A stretch of DNA of 64,000 nucleotides from Abelmoschus esculentus (GCA_035048815.1 JAUCBN010000017.1:15248936-15312935); one strand, 5' to 3'; counted from the first letter of the stretch, positions 36,154 to 48,170 are shown. The notes: generated by a model not told the origin, from the letters alone. Program-made: numbers and translations.

Positions 36154-38263
36154 ATGGCGAATCCCCGTACAGCAAGAAGCGGTGGCGGAGGCGGAGGAGG
36201 GAAGGTGTTCGGAGGTTTTGGATTTACAGTTAGGTTATTGGCTTCTGCAATTACGGTTGCACTCTGTTTCTTCTTTGCTCTGTGTTTCTTCTTCACTTCT
36301 CATTCTCACTCTCCTCATCTACAAACCGACTTTGTAAGTTTTAACTAACTTTCTCCTCATTTTTAACTGAAATTAATTCTACTCGTTTTGTTCTTTAAAA
36401 TATTAGTTAAAGAAGGAAAATATATGAGAAATTAACATTGCCAGGATTACTGATGGAACGGTGTCGTTTCTTTGTGTTTCTAGGTTTTCCCTACCGGTTC
36501 CTTTGGAACTGGATCCACGAGGAGATCCGTTTTGGCGCTTAAATCGGATCCGCTCAAGCCCCGATTGGATCAGATCCAGAAGCAAGCCGATGATCACCGG
36601 TCTCTTGTCCTTGCCTACGCCTCTTATGCTCGGAAATTAAAGCTTGAAAACTCAAAGCTCGTTAGGGTTTTTGCCGATCTGTCGCGAAATTACTCGGATC
36701 TGATTAACAAACCATCGTATCGGGCTCTCTTCGAAGCTGATTCGCTCTCCATTGATGAGTCAGTGCTCCGGCAATTTGAGAAAGAAGTGAAGGAGAGGAT
36801 TAAAGCCACCCGTCAAATGATCTCGGAAGCCAAGGAATCTTTTGATAACCAACTCAAAATCCAGAAATTGAAGGATTCGATCTTTGCTGTCAACGAGCAG
36901 CTGACAAAAGCGAAAAAGCAAGGTGCATTTTCCAGCCTCATTGCTGCCAAATCAATCCCTAAAAGTTTACATTGTTTGGCGATGAGATTGATGGAGGAAC
37001 GGATCGCTCATCCAGAGAAATATACAGATGAAGGGAAGCCAATTACTCCTGAATTCGAGGACCCTAAGCTTTATCATTATGCCATTTTCTCTGACAATGT
37101 ACTTGCAGCATCAGTGGTGGTGAATTCAGCCACGAAGAATGCAAAAGAGCCATGGAAACACGTTTTCCATGTCGTGACTGATAAGATGAATCTCGGAGCA
37201 ATGCAGGTTATGTTTAAATTGAAAGATTACAATGGAGCGCATATTGAAGTTAAGGCAGTTGAGGATTATAAGTTTTTGAATTCATCTTATGTTCCAGTGT
37301 TAAGACAGTTGGAATCCGCAAACTTGCAGAAGTTTTACTTTGAGAACACACTCGAGAATGCCACTAAAGATACAACTAACATGAAGTTTAGGAACCCCAA
37401 GTATTTATCCATTTTGAATCACTTGAGGTTCTATTTACCTGAGATGTACCCCACATTGCATAGGATCTTGTTTTTGGACGATGATATTGTCGTGCAAAAG
37501 GATTTGACAGGGTTGTGGAAGATCGATATGGACGGGAAAGTGAATGGGGCTGTGGAGACTTGCTTTGGGTCTTTCCATAGATACGCTCAGTACATGAATT
37601 TCTCGCATCCTTTGATCAAGCAAAAGTTCAATCCCAAGGCTTGCGCTTGGGCTTATGGGATGAATTTCTTTGATTTGGATGCTTGGAGGAGGGAGAAATG
37701 TACCGAGGAATATCATTACTGGCAGAATCTGGTAAGCTTTACTCACCCCTCTTTAGCAGTTCGATCGATCTATTGTTCCATGCTTGTGCTACTTTTGATG
37801 CTTGTTTAGCTTGTAGCTTGACTGTCCTGTTTCAAAGATTTAAAACATATGAAATGAGAATTGAACTATGGAAATGGCAACAGTAGTTGTTCTTTAGGAT
37901 GTTGTTTGAACTTTGAATAATGTCATACTTTGTGTCTGCCTGTTGGAATTGGGTTATCGATAATCGACGGATCCCTTGATTTTGCAGAACGAGAACCGGA
38001 CCTTGTGGAAACTGGGAACATTGCCTCCCGGTTTGATCACCTTTTACTCCACTACGAAACCTCTACACAAGTCTTGGCATGTACTTGGACTTGGCTACAA
38101 TCCCAGCATTAGCATGGATGAGATCAGCAATGCCGCGGTGGTGCACTTCAACGGTAACATGAAGCCATGGCTTGATATTGCCATGAACCAGTTCAAGCCT
38201 CTTTGGACCAGGTATGTCGACTTTGATTTGGAGTTTGTCCAGGCATGCAATTTCGGTGTCTAA
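36154..38263 (+). CDS. GAUT8: galacturonosyltransferase GAUT8/QUASIMODO1 type (GT8)
   Basis: GAUT8/QUA1-type proteins are Golgi type II membrane glycosyltransferases needed for homogalacturonan (pectin) synthesis and cell adhesion. Exons 36154-36333, 36484-37731 and 37988-38263 join to 1704 bp, 567 residues, close to the family's length. The N-terminus is a Gly-rich cytosolic tail, then a membrane anchor (about residues 25-50, TVRLLASAITVALCFFFALC). The stem has SLVLAYASYARKLKLENSK, which is the QUA1 rather than the GAUT9 version. The GT8 catalytic region includes IFSDNVLAASVVVNS, the metal-binding DDDIVVQKDL, GAVETCFGSFHRYAQ, NFFDLDAWR, and in exon 3 WHVLGLGYNPSISMD and HFNGNMKPW. It ends FVQACNFGV. 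Introns are GT-AG. It is convergent with the CYP82 gene 2.4 kb downstream. No lesion is seen. Confidence 0.95.
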
Positions 38264-38730
38264 ATAGAAACGTCATCTTTGAAGCTTCAATATACTATGC
38301 TACAAATCTAGTTTTACAGCTAGAATTTTATCTCCCAACCTGCATTTTCTTACACGTTAAATTCAAGTGTCCCTATTCTGCGTGGAAGAAAATTAGCTTT
38401 TATTCTTAGTAAAAAAGCATACTGGTCATATTAATTTTAGAATTTCTTGGTTTAAATGTTATTCTGCAAATGTTCTGAGATGATTTTTTATTTCATTTTC
38501 TACGAGTAAATAAAGAGTGAGTGAGTACTTTAAGATGGATAGATCTTATTGGTCGAGAATAACTTGGACCGTCCGATAAATTTTTGATCGTTTTTTTTTG
38601 TTCTTTATTTTTATAATAATTAATAATATTTAAATAAATGGTTAATTTTGGGAAATATCGGCGTTTAAGTTTATTTTTAATATCATAGAGAGGTTTGAAA
38701 AATAATTAGGGAAGTAGGCTAATTCCTACC

Positions 38731-38893
38731 GTAATAAAAGGACCTTGTCACCTTTTTTTGGCGAGGTCTTCTCTCTTCCTAAACCACACCAAGGAGAGAT
38801 GACGAGGTACTGTTGATCCAGTTAATTTATTTGATTAAACGAGAAAGAGAGGACTACGCCAAGAGAAGGTGGCGAGGTCCTCTTTTTAGTATA
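38731..38893. repeat. short hairpin-forming inverted repeat
   Basis: A left arm near 38733-38780 (AAAGGACCTTGTCACC, GGCGAGGTCTTCTCTC) pairs with a right arm near 38846-38892 (GAGAGGACTACGCC, GGTGGCGAGGTCCTC). The pairing extends about 45 bp with scattered mismatches around a roughly 65-base loop. It lies downstream of GAUT8. It may be a small MITE or a hairpin-RNA source. Confidence 0.55.
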
Positions 38894-40688
38894 GTTTTTG
38901 GCCTACATCCTCAATTATTTTTTAAACTCCCTAAAATCTTAAAATTAATTTCAAACAACATTATTTTTCAAAATTTTCCGAAAATCATTACTTTTAACTT
39001 TTTCATTAAATAAAAATATTTTATTATCATATCAGATTTTAAATTCAATATAAAAATAAAAGCGTAAAAGATAATATTTTAAAATATAAAAGCGTAATTT
39101 TTTGAAATAAATGAGCGAGTTGCGTATTTTTAGAGTATATAAGATTAATATTTTAGATTAAAATTTACCACAAATTAATTTTAGATTAGTGTGTTGTACA
39201 ACAGAATTCAAAAGAGTAATTAATAGAGTAATAAAGATATTTATATTTTATATATTATATATATTCAAATTTTATTATTTATCTTAAAAATATAAATATA
39301 TGTATTTAACTAAAAAACTATTCAAGAGTTTCTGCATCATTCTGATGTGACTGCAAAAATATTTGTTGTCTGGTTCATCCAGAAGCCGTGGACTCAACAC
39401 GTATATGATCCTTCAGAGTTTGTTGCAGAGATGGGTCATTAGGCTGCTTATTATTCGATTAAAATTAAATTAATCAACTGAATAAAAATAAATTTGATTA
39501 TTGATTAATTTAATTTAAAATAAGTTAATTTATTAAATTAATTGTCTATACTAATCGAAAATTTTGGCTTACTAAATAAGCAAAAATTAACCGAATATAT
39601 TAATTGGAAATTTAAGTGTTTAATAATTATTTCAATTAATCCAAATTAACCGAATAAAATTCAATTTGGTTAATTTATTTTTAAAAAGTTGATTAACCAA
39701 TATTTAACTAGTTTGGTTTACCAAATTATATTTAATTAATTACTTATGTATTTAATCAAATATTTAAATTGGTTAAGTATTAGTTTTTAATATTTGAATA
39801 TTCAAATATTTTATTAAATATTTAAATACTTGATTTAAATATTAAAATATTAATTTAATTAGGTGTAGTCGTAAAGGTATGAACTTACCCTTGGGTTGTG
39901 GGTTCAAATCCCATGATAATTTATCTCTCTTTTTATTTTTTAATTTTTCTTTTTATTAGGATGTTGAGACGGTCACCACTTAATTAAAAAATATATTAAA
40001 TATTAAAATAATTTTTTTAATTGAATGATAACAGAAGCATGTAATCAAATTTATGACAATATATTATTTTCAATAAATTTTAAATATTCTCAGTATTTTA
40101 CTGAAGAATTTTCGTTAAAAAAAATTCAGACGAACTATTTTATTTCGTAAAAAAATTGGTTTACAAACGTTTTTATAACGTCTTTTATTCTCTCCAAAAA
40201 TATCGTACACAGAAGAATATTGTACTAAAGAATATTGTACACAGAAGTGAGTATACCACGTGCGTTAAATATTATTAAGCATCATTAATAAAATTTAAAA
40301 ATTTTAATGATTGAATGTATAATTAATTTTAAAAAATTATTTAAATAATTTATATATATTAAATTCTTAAAATCTTAAATTTTTACTAATTAATTTAATA
40401 ATATTTAATAATATTCAATATTAATAACATTCAAATAATATTTGACGCATATTATAAAATTTTCACTAAAACAAAATACGATGATTACACCATAAGTTCA
40501 CATAACCCCAACAACAACTAAGTTAGTAAATTATAGTTATAATACAACGTAATAAACATATAATAACAGTTTTAAATATTATTGTAACATTATAAATCAC
40601 GAATATTATTTAAAATTACATCATTACGGATGTCCGATGTGATCGTAATTCAATATTATTTATTCAAGCATAGAAACCAAAATCCCCA
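38894..40688. other. AT-rich spacer between convergent GAUT8 and CYP82
   Basis: No gene is supported. At 39855-39915 there is a tRNA-like promoter pair, TGTAGTCGTAAAGG and GGGTTCAAATCCCAT, which could be an old SINE. The stretch 39450-39850 is rich in TTAATTGGTTAA/ACCGAAT motifs and may be a decayed MITE. Confidence 0.45.
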
Positions 40689-42356
40689 CTACTTATTTAT
40701 CTCTTGAAGGCACTCATAGAGCTCCGAACCCAGGCGTGGGGTTAGGACCACTTCAAGAGGATTCAACTTGGGTAAGGCAAGACCCAACCCTTCCTCCAGA
40801 TCCACAGCCAGACCATCGAGTGTACCCATGTCAAACCCCTGAAGCAACTTAGCCAACGTCAGGTGAACCACCTGCAAACCATACGTAACTCCAGGACACG
40901 ACCGTCGACCGGAACTAAAAGGCATGTACTCGAAGTGCTGACCCCTAACATCAACATGAGCTTGTGTTGTCATAAACCTCTCCGGCTGGAACAAATCGGG
41001 GAGTTCCCAAACCCGTGGGTCTCGTTGCAGTTTCCAAAGGTTGACGATTAGACGAGTCCCTTTAGACACATCGTAGCCAGCGATGCGACAATCTTTTGTA
41101 GCCTCACGAATTCCGGTGATAGGACCGGGTGGGTATAAGCGTAGGGTTTCCTTGATAATGGCTTGAAGATATTTAAGGTTGTTAATGTCTGATTCTTGGA
41201 CCCACCGTTCTTTCCCAACATGGAGGTCGAGCTCTTCTCGGGCTGCTTGTAGGACATTTGGGTGGTTCAGTAGTAAAGAAAGTGCCCATGTGACCGTCAC
41301 CGATGTGCTTTCTCCGCCGGTCAATGTAAGAATCTGCAAACAATATTAGAGTTTCAACAAGGTGAAAACAATATAGGAGTATGTTAGAAACAAATTATGA
41401 GCAGGACAAGTTAAAGGAACCGTCACCATTGTTGTTGCTTTTACAATGGTATCTCGGTTATGTCCTGGAATTACAGTTTCCTCCGGCAGGTGAGTTAACA
41501 TGACGTCCATGAAGTCAGTTTCCGAGGTGCCCTGGCTTTTCCTTTTCCTCTCGAGATGCTCCTCGAGCCAAACACTGATTACCGAGTCGATTTCTTTGCC
41601 TGTCCGCTTCATGGCACGTATATGACCTTGAATGTCGAGCCATTCAAGGTACGGTATAGCATCAGCCAGCACGAAAGTCCCGAACAGATACACCGCTTGC
41701 TTTATAGCTTTCTCGTACCGCCATGGCTCGCTGTTTACTTCCGAGTAATCACTGCCGGAAAATCGCTTTCCGACGAGCAACCTAAGTATTATATTGAACG
41801 TGAATTGTTCCAACTCCTCACTGATATTCACTCTGGCGCAATTCTCAGCACCATGTAGTGAACGACCGTACAACTCTTTGATAAGCGAGTCCAGCTCGGA
41901 GAAACGAATGTGCTTCAGCTTCTCCAAACGATGGCTCGAAAGGAGCTCGATGGTGACCATCTTTCGGATGTTACGCCAATATTCTCCGTACGGGGCGAGT
42001 GAAAAGATGGCGTTGTTGTAGCCCATGTGCCTCCCTCCAGCGGTGTTGGCTCGAGTGGCCAGTGTTAGGTCATTGGTAGTGAAGCAATCTTTGGCGATCT
42101 CCCAACTGCTGACCACCAAAACTCGGTGGGTTCCGAGTTTAAGTGAGTATAGTGGGCCGTACTTGTCCGCCATTGTTGCTAGCTTCTTGCAGAGTGTTTC
42201 TTTCCTGCTTAGAAGATGGAGGTGGCCGATGATCGGCAATGAACCAGATGGCTGGGGAATACAAATTTTCTTTGGATTTTTTTGTGTTATTTTGGAGAGA
42301 AAGTATATGAACATGAAGAAGGACATAATTGATTGAAGATAAGAGTAAAGATCCAT
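40689..42356 (-). CDS. cytochrome P450, CYP82 family
   Basis: CYP82 enzymes are ER-anchored monooxygenases of specialised metabolism; in cotton, CYP82D members act in the gossypol/terpenoid pathway, but substrate cannot be read from this sequence. Two exons on minus: 41427-42356 and 40689-41333, joining to 1575 bp, 524 residues. The start chosen is MDLYSYLQ at 42356, the family's usual form; an in-frame ATG at 42380 would add eight residues. An N-terminal anchor (SIMSFFMFIYFLS) is followed by the Pro-rich hinge QPSGSLPIIGHLHLL. Later come YGPLYSLKLGTHRVLVVSSW, the I-helix TGGESTSVTVTW, KETLR (ExxR), FQPERF and the haem loop FSSGRRSCPG with its Cys ligand. The I-helix has TGGEST instead of the common AGSDTT, so Asp and Thr are replaced by Glu and Ser. 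The single intron (41334-41426) sits just before the I-helix, as in the family. It appears intact. Confidence 0.93.
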
Positions 42357-42420
42357 TGTGATTGTGAAAGGTATTGCCACTCAACTCTTCTGTTCCCAAA
42401 CTAATATAGTTGCATAGACC

Positions 42421-42428
42421 TATTTATA
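42421..42428 (-). promoter_or_regulatory. TATA box of CYP82 gene
   Basis: The minus strand reads CTATAAATAGG, about 65 bp upstream of the chosen start codon and 41 bp upstream of the earlier ATG at 42380. A start site around 42390-42398 would place both ATGs in the transcript, the first with a very short leader. Confidence 0.7.
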
Positions 42429-43091
42429 GCCAGGGAACTGACAACTGAGCCTCACAATTTACAAAATTAATTGTATTTTTTTTAAAAAAATTGTCACTTT
42501 AATTTTAATTTTTAATATTATTAAAATCATGATTACGATATTGTATATGTTTATATTCATTTAACCTTTTTAATAACAAATAAACACTTTACAAATAAAA
42601 ATAATAAAATTTATTTTTTAAATAGATATCGATATTTGTTCTATTAAAATTTATATCTAAAAGTTATATATAGAGATAAATAAGTTAGATATCGTAAAGT
42701 TTTTCATGTTTTTTGAATCATTAGACATAGGGATGAAGGTAGCTATCTGGTGAGAGGAGTTCTTGTCCCTCTCAAATTTTTTTGGTATAATCGTATTTGG
42801 GGTCTCTGTTAATTTAAATAACAGTCAAATAAAGTTTTTGCACCTCCAAATTTTTAGATTTTAAAGCTTAATAGACTCTTGTTCCTCCTAACGATCGATC
42901 CTAGCTCCATCCCTGATTAGACGACTGAAACAGATGATTCAGATTAACTTTATATTTTTTTCAAGTGAACATCTTTACATAACTGATTGTTAATCTGAGC
43001 CATCCGTTTCAGCCATCCAATGATCCAAAAGTCGTGTAAAACTTACGTTGTGTAACTTGAGTATAAATCTTCGACCATCTAACCATATCTC
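42429..43091. other. CYP82 upstream region with a short inverted repeat
   Basis: Arms at 42917-42948 (GACTGAAACAGATG..CAGATTAAC) and 42990-43018 (GTTAATCTGAG..CGTTTCAGCC) are inverted copies around a 40-base spacer. No ORF is present. The rest is AT-rich. Confidence 0.55.
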
Positions 43092-43753
43092 GAGAAATTA
43101 TTACATGAACCCTTTCCACCACCTAGGATATGGTCCCAACCAATTAAAATAAGACACAATATATTTTTTTCCATATCATATTTACACATAAACATCATCC
43201 AAATCATCCACTTTAATGCATTTGATTTAAAAATGAAAAAAAATATTACCAAAGATTTTTATGTTATCTTTCTCTTTATTGTTCAATTTTTTAATTAATT
43301 TTTTCTAATCCTAACCCTAAACCCTAACCCTAAACCTTGAACCTTAAACCTAAACCCTAAACCTAACCTTAATCCTAAGCCCTAAGCCCTAAACCCTAAA
43401 CCCTAAACCCTAAACCTATCCCTAACCTAAACAATAACATATAATCCTAAACCCTAACTCTAACCCTAAACCTTAAACCTAAACCACATAAACCCTAAAC
43501 CCTAAACTCTAAATTCTAAACCCCAAATCTATATAAAAAATTAATTAGGAAAATTTTAAAGAACAAAGAGAAAGATGACACAAGAAATCTTTGATAATAT
43601 TTTTTTTATTTTTTTTAAATCAAAGGCATTAAATTAGATGATTTGGCCAATGCTTATATGTAAATTTGATATGGAAAAATATATTATGTGTCTTAATTTA
43701 ATTGGTTGGGACCATATCCTAGGTGGTGAAAAGGGTTCATGTAATAATTTTTC
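43092..43753. mobile_element. MULE-like foldback element with telomere-repeat core
   Basis: Long inverted arms (about 43092-43300 and 43535-43753) start GAGAAATTATTACATGAACC and, inverted, GAAAAATTATTACATGAACC. Pairing continues through CACCTAGGATATGGTCCCAA and on for roughly 200 bp. The flanks CCATATCTC (43083-43091) and CCGTATCTC (43754-43762) form a 9-bp duplication with one mismatch, the size made by Mutator-like elements. The loop is made of CCCTAAA-type repeats. There is no transposase. Confidence 0.8.
43311..43508. repeat. interstitial CCCTAAA telomere-type repeat
   Basis: Tandem perfect and near-perfect units (AACCCTAAACCCTAAACCC near 43385-43415, with variants CCTTAAA and CCTAACC) fill the loop of the foldback element. 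The unit is the Arabidopsis-type plant telomere heptamer. A weaker block lies outside the element at 43795-43915. Confidence 0.85.
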
Positions 43754-44159
43754 CCGTATCTCATATTAAAAAATCTTAAAAAATAATTCTAAACCATAAC
43801 ACTCATTTTCTATATCTTAAACCCTAAACTTTACGTCTTAAAAGTACACCATACCCCTAATTTTCTAAACCTAACCCTAACCATTAACCTTAAACCCTAA
43901 ATCTTGAACCCACTAATTTAAATTGAAGGCACTAATAAAGACACGATTAAAAAAACGATTTTCTTCTGTGTAACATAATCCTATCTTATCCTATGTATAT
44001 CGATATTGTATATAGTTGCACTCATTGATTGAAAATAATAAATAAATAAAAAATATATCAAAAAATAGTTATCGTTATATATAAAATGAATAGTTTCATA
44101 AAATCTAAATAGTTATACCACAAAAAATATTAAAATTGTTATGAATAAAATAAAGAACT

Positions 44160-45034
44160 AGAATAGTTATTCCAACTTATTTGGTTTCCCAGCTGTTTAT
44201 TTTCTCCCTCTAATGTTAGGAAAACCGATTCATTAAAATGACAATGCAAATCTAGCTGTAAATAAATTCCCCGTTAAAGGCTCAAGATGTTTAATTATCG
44301 AGGGAGATTCAAATCCAACATATATTCCCAACCTCCTTTGAGGACCCATCTTTGTATGTTGTGGTGGAGCAATCAGAACATAAACCGCACACCCAAAAAT
44401 TCTAAGATGGGAAATATTTGGTTCCTGACTAAAAATCATTTGTAATGGAGAGAAATTATTATAACTTATTGGCCTGATGCAAATTAGTGATGCTGCATGT
44501 AAAATTGCATATCCCCAAGCAGAAATTGGTAGTTTGGACTTCATCAATAACGGTCTTGCAATTAATTGAAGTCGTTTGATAAATGATTTTGCAAGACCAT
44601 TTTGTGTATGAACATGATCTACAGGATGTTCAACACAAATTCCAATCGACATGCAAAAATCATCAAAAGCGTTAGAAGTAAATTCACCAGCATTATCAAG
44701 ACGAATTATCTTTATGGGAGAATCTGGAAAATGTGCTCGTAGTTTTATTAATTGAGCAAGTAACCTCGCAAATGCTAAGTTGCGAGTTGATAACAAGGAT
44801 ACATTTGACCATCTAGTCGATGCTTCAATTAAAACCATAAAATATCTAAATGGTCCACAAGAAGAGTGTATGGGCCTACATATATCACCCTGTATCCATT
44901 CCAGAAAGTTAATAGATTCATAATCTATTTTACCTGGTGATGGTCGAGTAATTAATTTGCCTTGAGAGCAAGCATCACATAAAAGGAAATTACTTTGAAG
45001 AATCTCTTGGTTCTTCAATAAGTGACCACATGAA
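44160..45034 (-). pseudogene. Ty1/Copia integrase fragment
   Basis: The open part (44233-45018) encodes CDACSQGKLITRPSPGKI (end of the zinc-binding region) and the integrase core with WIQGDICRP, IIRLDNAGEFTSNAF and SHLRIFGCAVYVLI. It is related to the Copia element at 11996-15342. At the left, about two bases are lost near 44240 and the frame continues to about 44160. At the right, sequence changes abruptly to Ogre integrase near 45034. No LTR, RT or gag belongs to it. Catalytic residues appear partly changed (GDI for GDL-type; DNAGEF in place of DNGGEF), so it is dead. Confidence 0.85.
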
Positions 45035-45848
45035 TTTGGCTATGACAGATAGCTTTCAACCACTTTTCTTCGATTAGATTCAACTGATCCAAACGAATCT
45101 GTATCCACTCTGCATCACTCAGCTTCACCTCTGATAATACCCGAAGAGATGAGATTTCTACTTCCAGGGGTAACACGGCTTCAGTACCGTATACTAGGGA
45201 ATATGGTGTTGTCCCGATAGAAGTTCTGATTGAAGTCCGATATGCAAATAATGCGAAAGGAAGCCTTTCATGCCAATCTTTGTAAGTTTCAGTCATCTTG
45301 GATATGATCTTCTTAATGTTCTTGTTTGCTGCCTCAACGGCTCCATTCATTTTTGACCGGTATGCCACTGAGTTATGATGAATTATTTTAAACTGCTCAC
45401 AGGTTTCTGCTATCAATCTATTGTTGAAATTGGTAGCATTATCCGTGATGATTCGCTCTGGTAGACCATACCGACAAATAATCTCTTTCTTCAAGAACTT
45501 GCAAACTGTTGTTCTCGTGATGTTAGCATAGGAGATAACTTCTATCTACTTAGTAAAGTAATCGATGGCCACTAGGATAAAGCGATGCCCATTTGAAGCC
45601 TTGAGGTGAATATGTCCGATTACATCTAATCCCCAAACAGCAAAAGGCCAAGGCGAATTCATTGTATGTAACGGTACTGGCGGAGAGTTAATTTTATCTA
45701 CATAGATCTGGCATTTATGATACTTTTTGGCATATTGTATGCAATCCTCTTCCATAGTAGACCAGTAATATCCGTATCTCATTATTTTCCGTGCCATCGA
45801 GAGACCGTTGGCATGCGTTCCGCAAATTCCGTCATGCACCTCTTCCAA
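45035..45848 (-). pseudogene. Ogre copy 1 integrase, truncated
   Basis: The zinc-binding part (HDGICGTHANGLSMARK, HKCQ) and the core start VWGLDVIGHIHLKAS are readable, then an in-frame TAG replaces the Trp normally after DYFTK (near 45546). The core resumes with GLPERIITDNATNFNN and HHNSVAYRSKMNGAVEAAN. A one-base loss near 45860, relative to copy 2, separates it from RNase H. The C-terminus is missing: sequence switches to Copia at 45034. Confidence 0.88.
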
Positions 45849-45869
45849 GATACTTCTTGCTCACTGGCA

Positions 45870-48170
45870 TTGGCACATCTTAGCAACACTTGATCTCTGC
45901 TCTTTCTGTACAAGACGTCACCATCCAGTACGTATGCAACAGTCATTCTTCTAATTGTTCTCTTTTCAACGTCGTTAGCTCCAAATGGGTAAGCTTGGAA
46001 CTTGACGTATTGCAGAATGTCAAAGTACCATGGATTACCGTTCTCTTCTTCCAAGTTGCAACAATAAGCACATGTTTCATAGCTCTGCATCCGGATTAAC
46101 ATCATATCCTCCGGTCTGTTTGCTTGGAAAATTGAGGCCAGTGTAGCTAAAGCATCTGCCATTTGGTTGTCTTCTCTAGGAAGGTAAACAAATGTTATCT
46201 CGTCAAGTTCTTCAATTAATTCTAGTATCAACTTTCGATATTCTATCAACTTCGTGTCTTTAGTTTCCCATTCTCCACATAGTTGATAAATAACTAAAGC
46301 TGAATCTCCGTATACCTTCAAGGTTTTTATCTTTCTTTCAATTGCAGCCTTCAAACCCATGACACATGCTTCGTATTCTGCCATATTATTAGTGCACAAG
46401 AATTCCAACTTACTCATGAGAAGGTAATGTATACCATCTGGAGATATCAGCACAGCTCTGATTCCCCTTCCGAGGGCATTGACTGCCCCATCGAAATATA
46501 ATTTCCATTTTTCTATTTCCTCGTTTTCTTCGACGGAAATAGTCATCACATCCTCATCAGGAAAATCGAAGCTTAGGGGCTCATAACCATCCGAGGCTCT
46601 ACTTGCGAGAAAGTCCGCTATGGCACTTCCCTTGATTGCCTTTTGGCTGACATATACTATGTCAAATTCGGACAACAATATTTGCCATCGGGCTAACCTC
46701 CCGGTCAACGCGGGTGCTTCCATTAGAAACTTCAAAGGGTCGAGTTTTGAGATCAACCACGTGGTGTGGTACAACAAATATTGCCTGAGTCGACGAGTAA
46801 CCCAAACAAGTGCACAACACATCTTTTGAATAAATGGGTACCGGGCCTCGTATTCGGTGAATTTCTTACTCAGGTAATAAATTGCTCTCTCCTTTTTCCC
46901 ACTATCATCATGTTGCCCCAGCACGCACCCCATGGAATTCTCGAACACCGTCAGGTAAAGAATTAATGGTCTCCCAAGAATTGGTGCCACCAATATTGGC
47001 GCGTTGGACAAATATTGTTTGATTTTGTCCAACGCTTCCTGACATTCATCATTCCATTCACCTGGGTTGTTCTTCTGAAGCAATTTAAAAACGGGATCAC
47101 ACCTGTCGATTAACTGAGAAATGAACCGTGACACGTAGTTCAATCTCCCAAGGAAGCCCCGAACCTCTTTCTGTGTCTTTGGAGGAGGCAAATTTTGAAT
47201 TGCCGGACGTAACCCTAAACGTACATTTATTGGGGTTAAGCTTTAGTTGATACTTCCGTAGCCTTTGGAACAACTTTTTCAAATCCTGCACATGTCCATC
47301 TTCTGTTTGGGACTTTGCTATCATATTGTCCACATAAACTTCGATTTCTTTGTGCATCATGTCATGAAAGAGTGTCACTATAGCTCTCTGATATGTGGCC
47401 CCGACGTTTTTCAACCCAAAAGGCATGACTTTATAGCAGAACGTGCCCCAGAGTATGGTAAAAGTCGTCTTCTCCATGTCTTCCGGATTCATCTTGATCT
47501 GATTATAACCCGAGAACCCATCCATGAAAGAAAACCATGAATGCCCCGAGGTATTATCCACTAGGACATCAATATAGGGTAGAGGGAAATTGTCTTTCGG
47601 GCTCGCCCTGTTCAAATCCCTATAATCCACACACATCCGAACTTTCCCATCCTTCTTCGGTATTGGGACTATGTTTGCTACCCATTCTGGGTATGCTGCC
47701 ACTTGTAGGAAACCTGCATCAATCTGCTTCTGAACCTCTTCCTTAATCTTCAATAACATCTCAGGTCTCAACCGTTTGAGTTCCTGTTGTATAGGCTTGC
47801 AATCTGGTCTGATGGGCAATTTATGGACCACGATGTCGGTATTTAAGCCCGGCATATCTTGATAAGACCATGCGAAGACATCCTTGAATTCTCGCAATAA
47901 GTCTACCAACTTCTGTTTTGCCCCTGGCGGGAATGCTGCTCCGATCATAACTTCTTTTTTCTCTTCTTCAGTACCCAGATTCAGAGTTTCTATCTCTTCT
48001 TTGAGGGGCATGATTTGCTTATCCTCCTGCTCCACCAACCTTAACAATTCTTCAGGAATCTCGTAGTCTGCATTGTCTTCACACTCATTGACTTTCGTTA
48101 GACCAGAGATCCTTTTCAAATCTATTTTGGGTTTAGGCCCGGAATCATACATGTGATCATTGTTCGAAAA
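45870..48170 (-). pseudogene. Ogre copy 1 reverse transcriptase and RNase H
   Basis: RT motifs include WVANIVPIPKKDGKVRMCVD, YRDLNRASPKDNFPLP, FSFMDGFSGYNQI and MPFGLKNVGATYQR. The catalytic box reads YVDNMIAKS, so the second Asp of YVDD is Asn. A frameshift near 47150-47210 divides RT from the connection/RNase H part, which has WNDECQEALDKIKQYLS, LYFDGAVNALGRG, NNMAEYEACVMGLKAA and YGDSALV, with RNase H acidic residues kept. The reading frame starts after a candidate splice acceptor at 48171. Confidence 0.88.

Noticed and set aside
39855..39915. tRNA gene suggested by GGGTTCAAATCCC
   Set aside because: No cloverleaf, acceptor-stem pairing or anticodon arm can be built around it; a SINE relic is more likely.
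43311..43508. True chromosome end
   Set aside because: The telomere-type repeat is degenerate, about 200 bp long, flanked on both sides by ordinary DNA and enclosed by a transposon's inverted arms.
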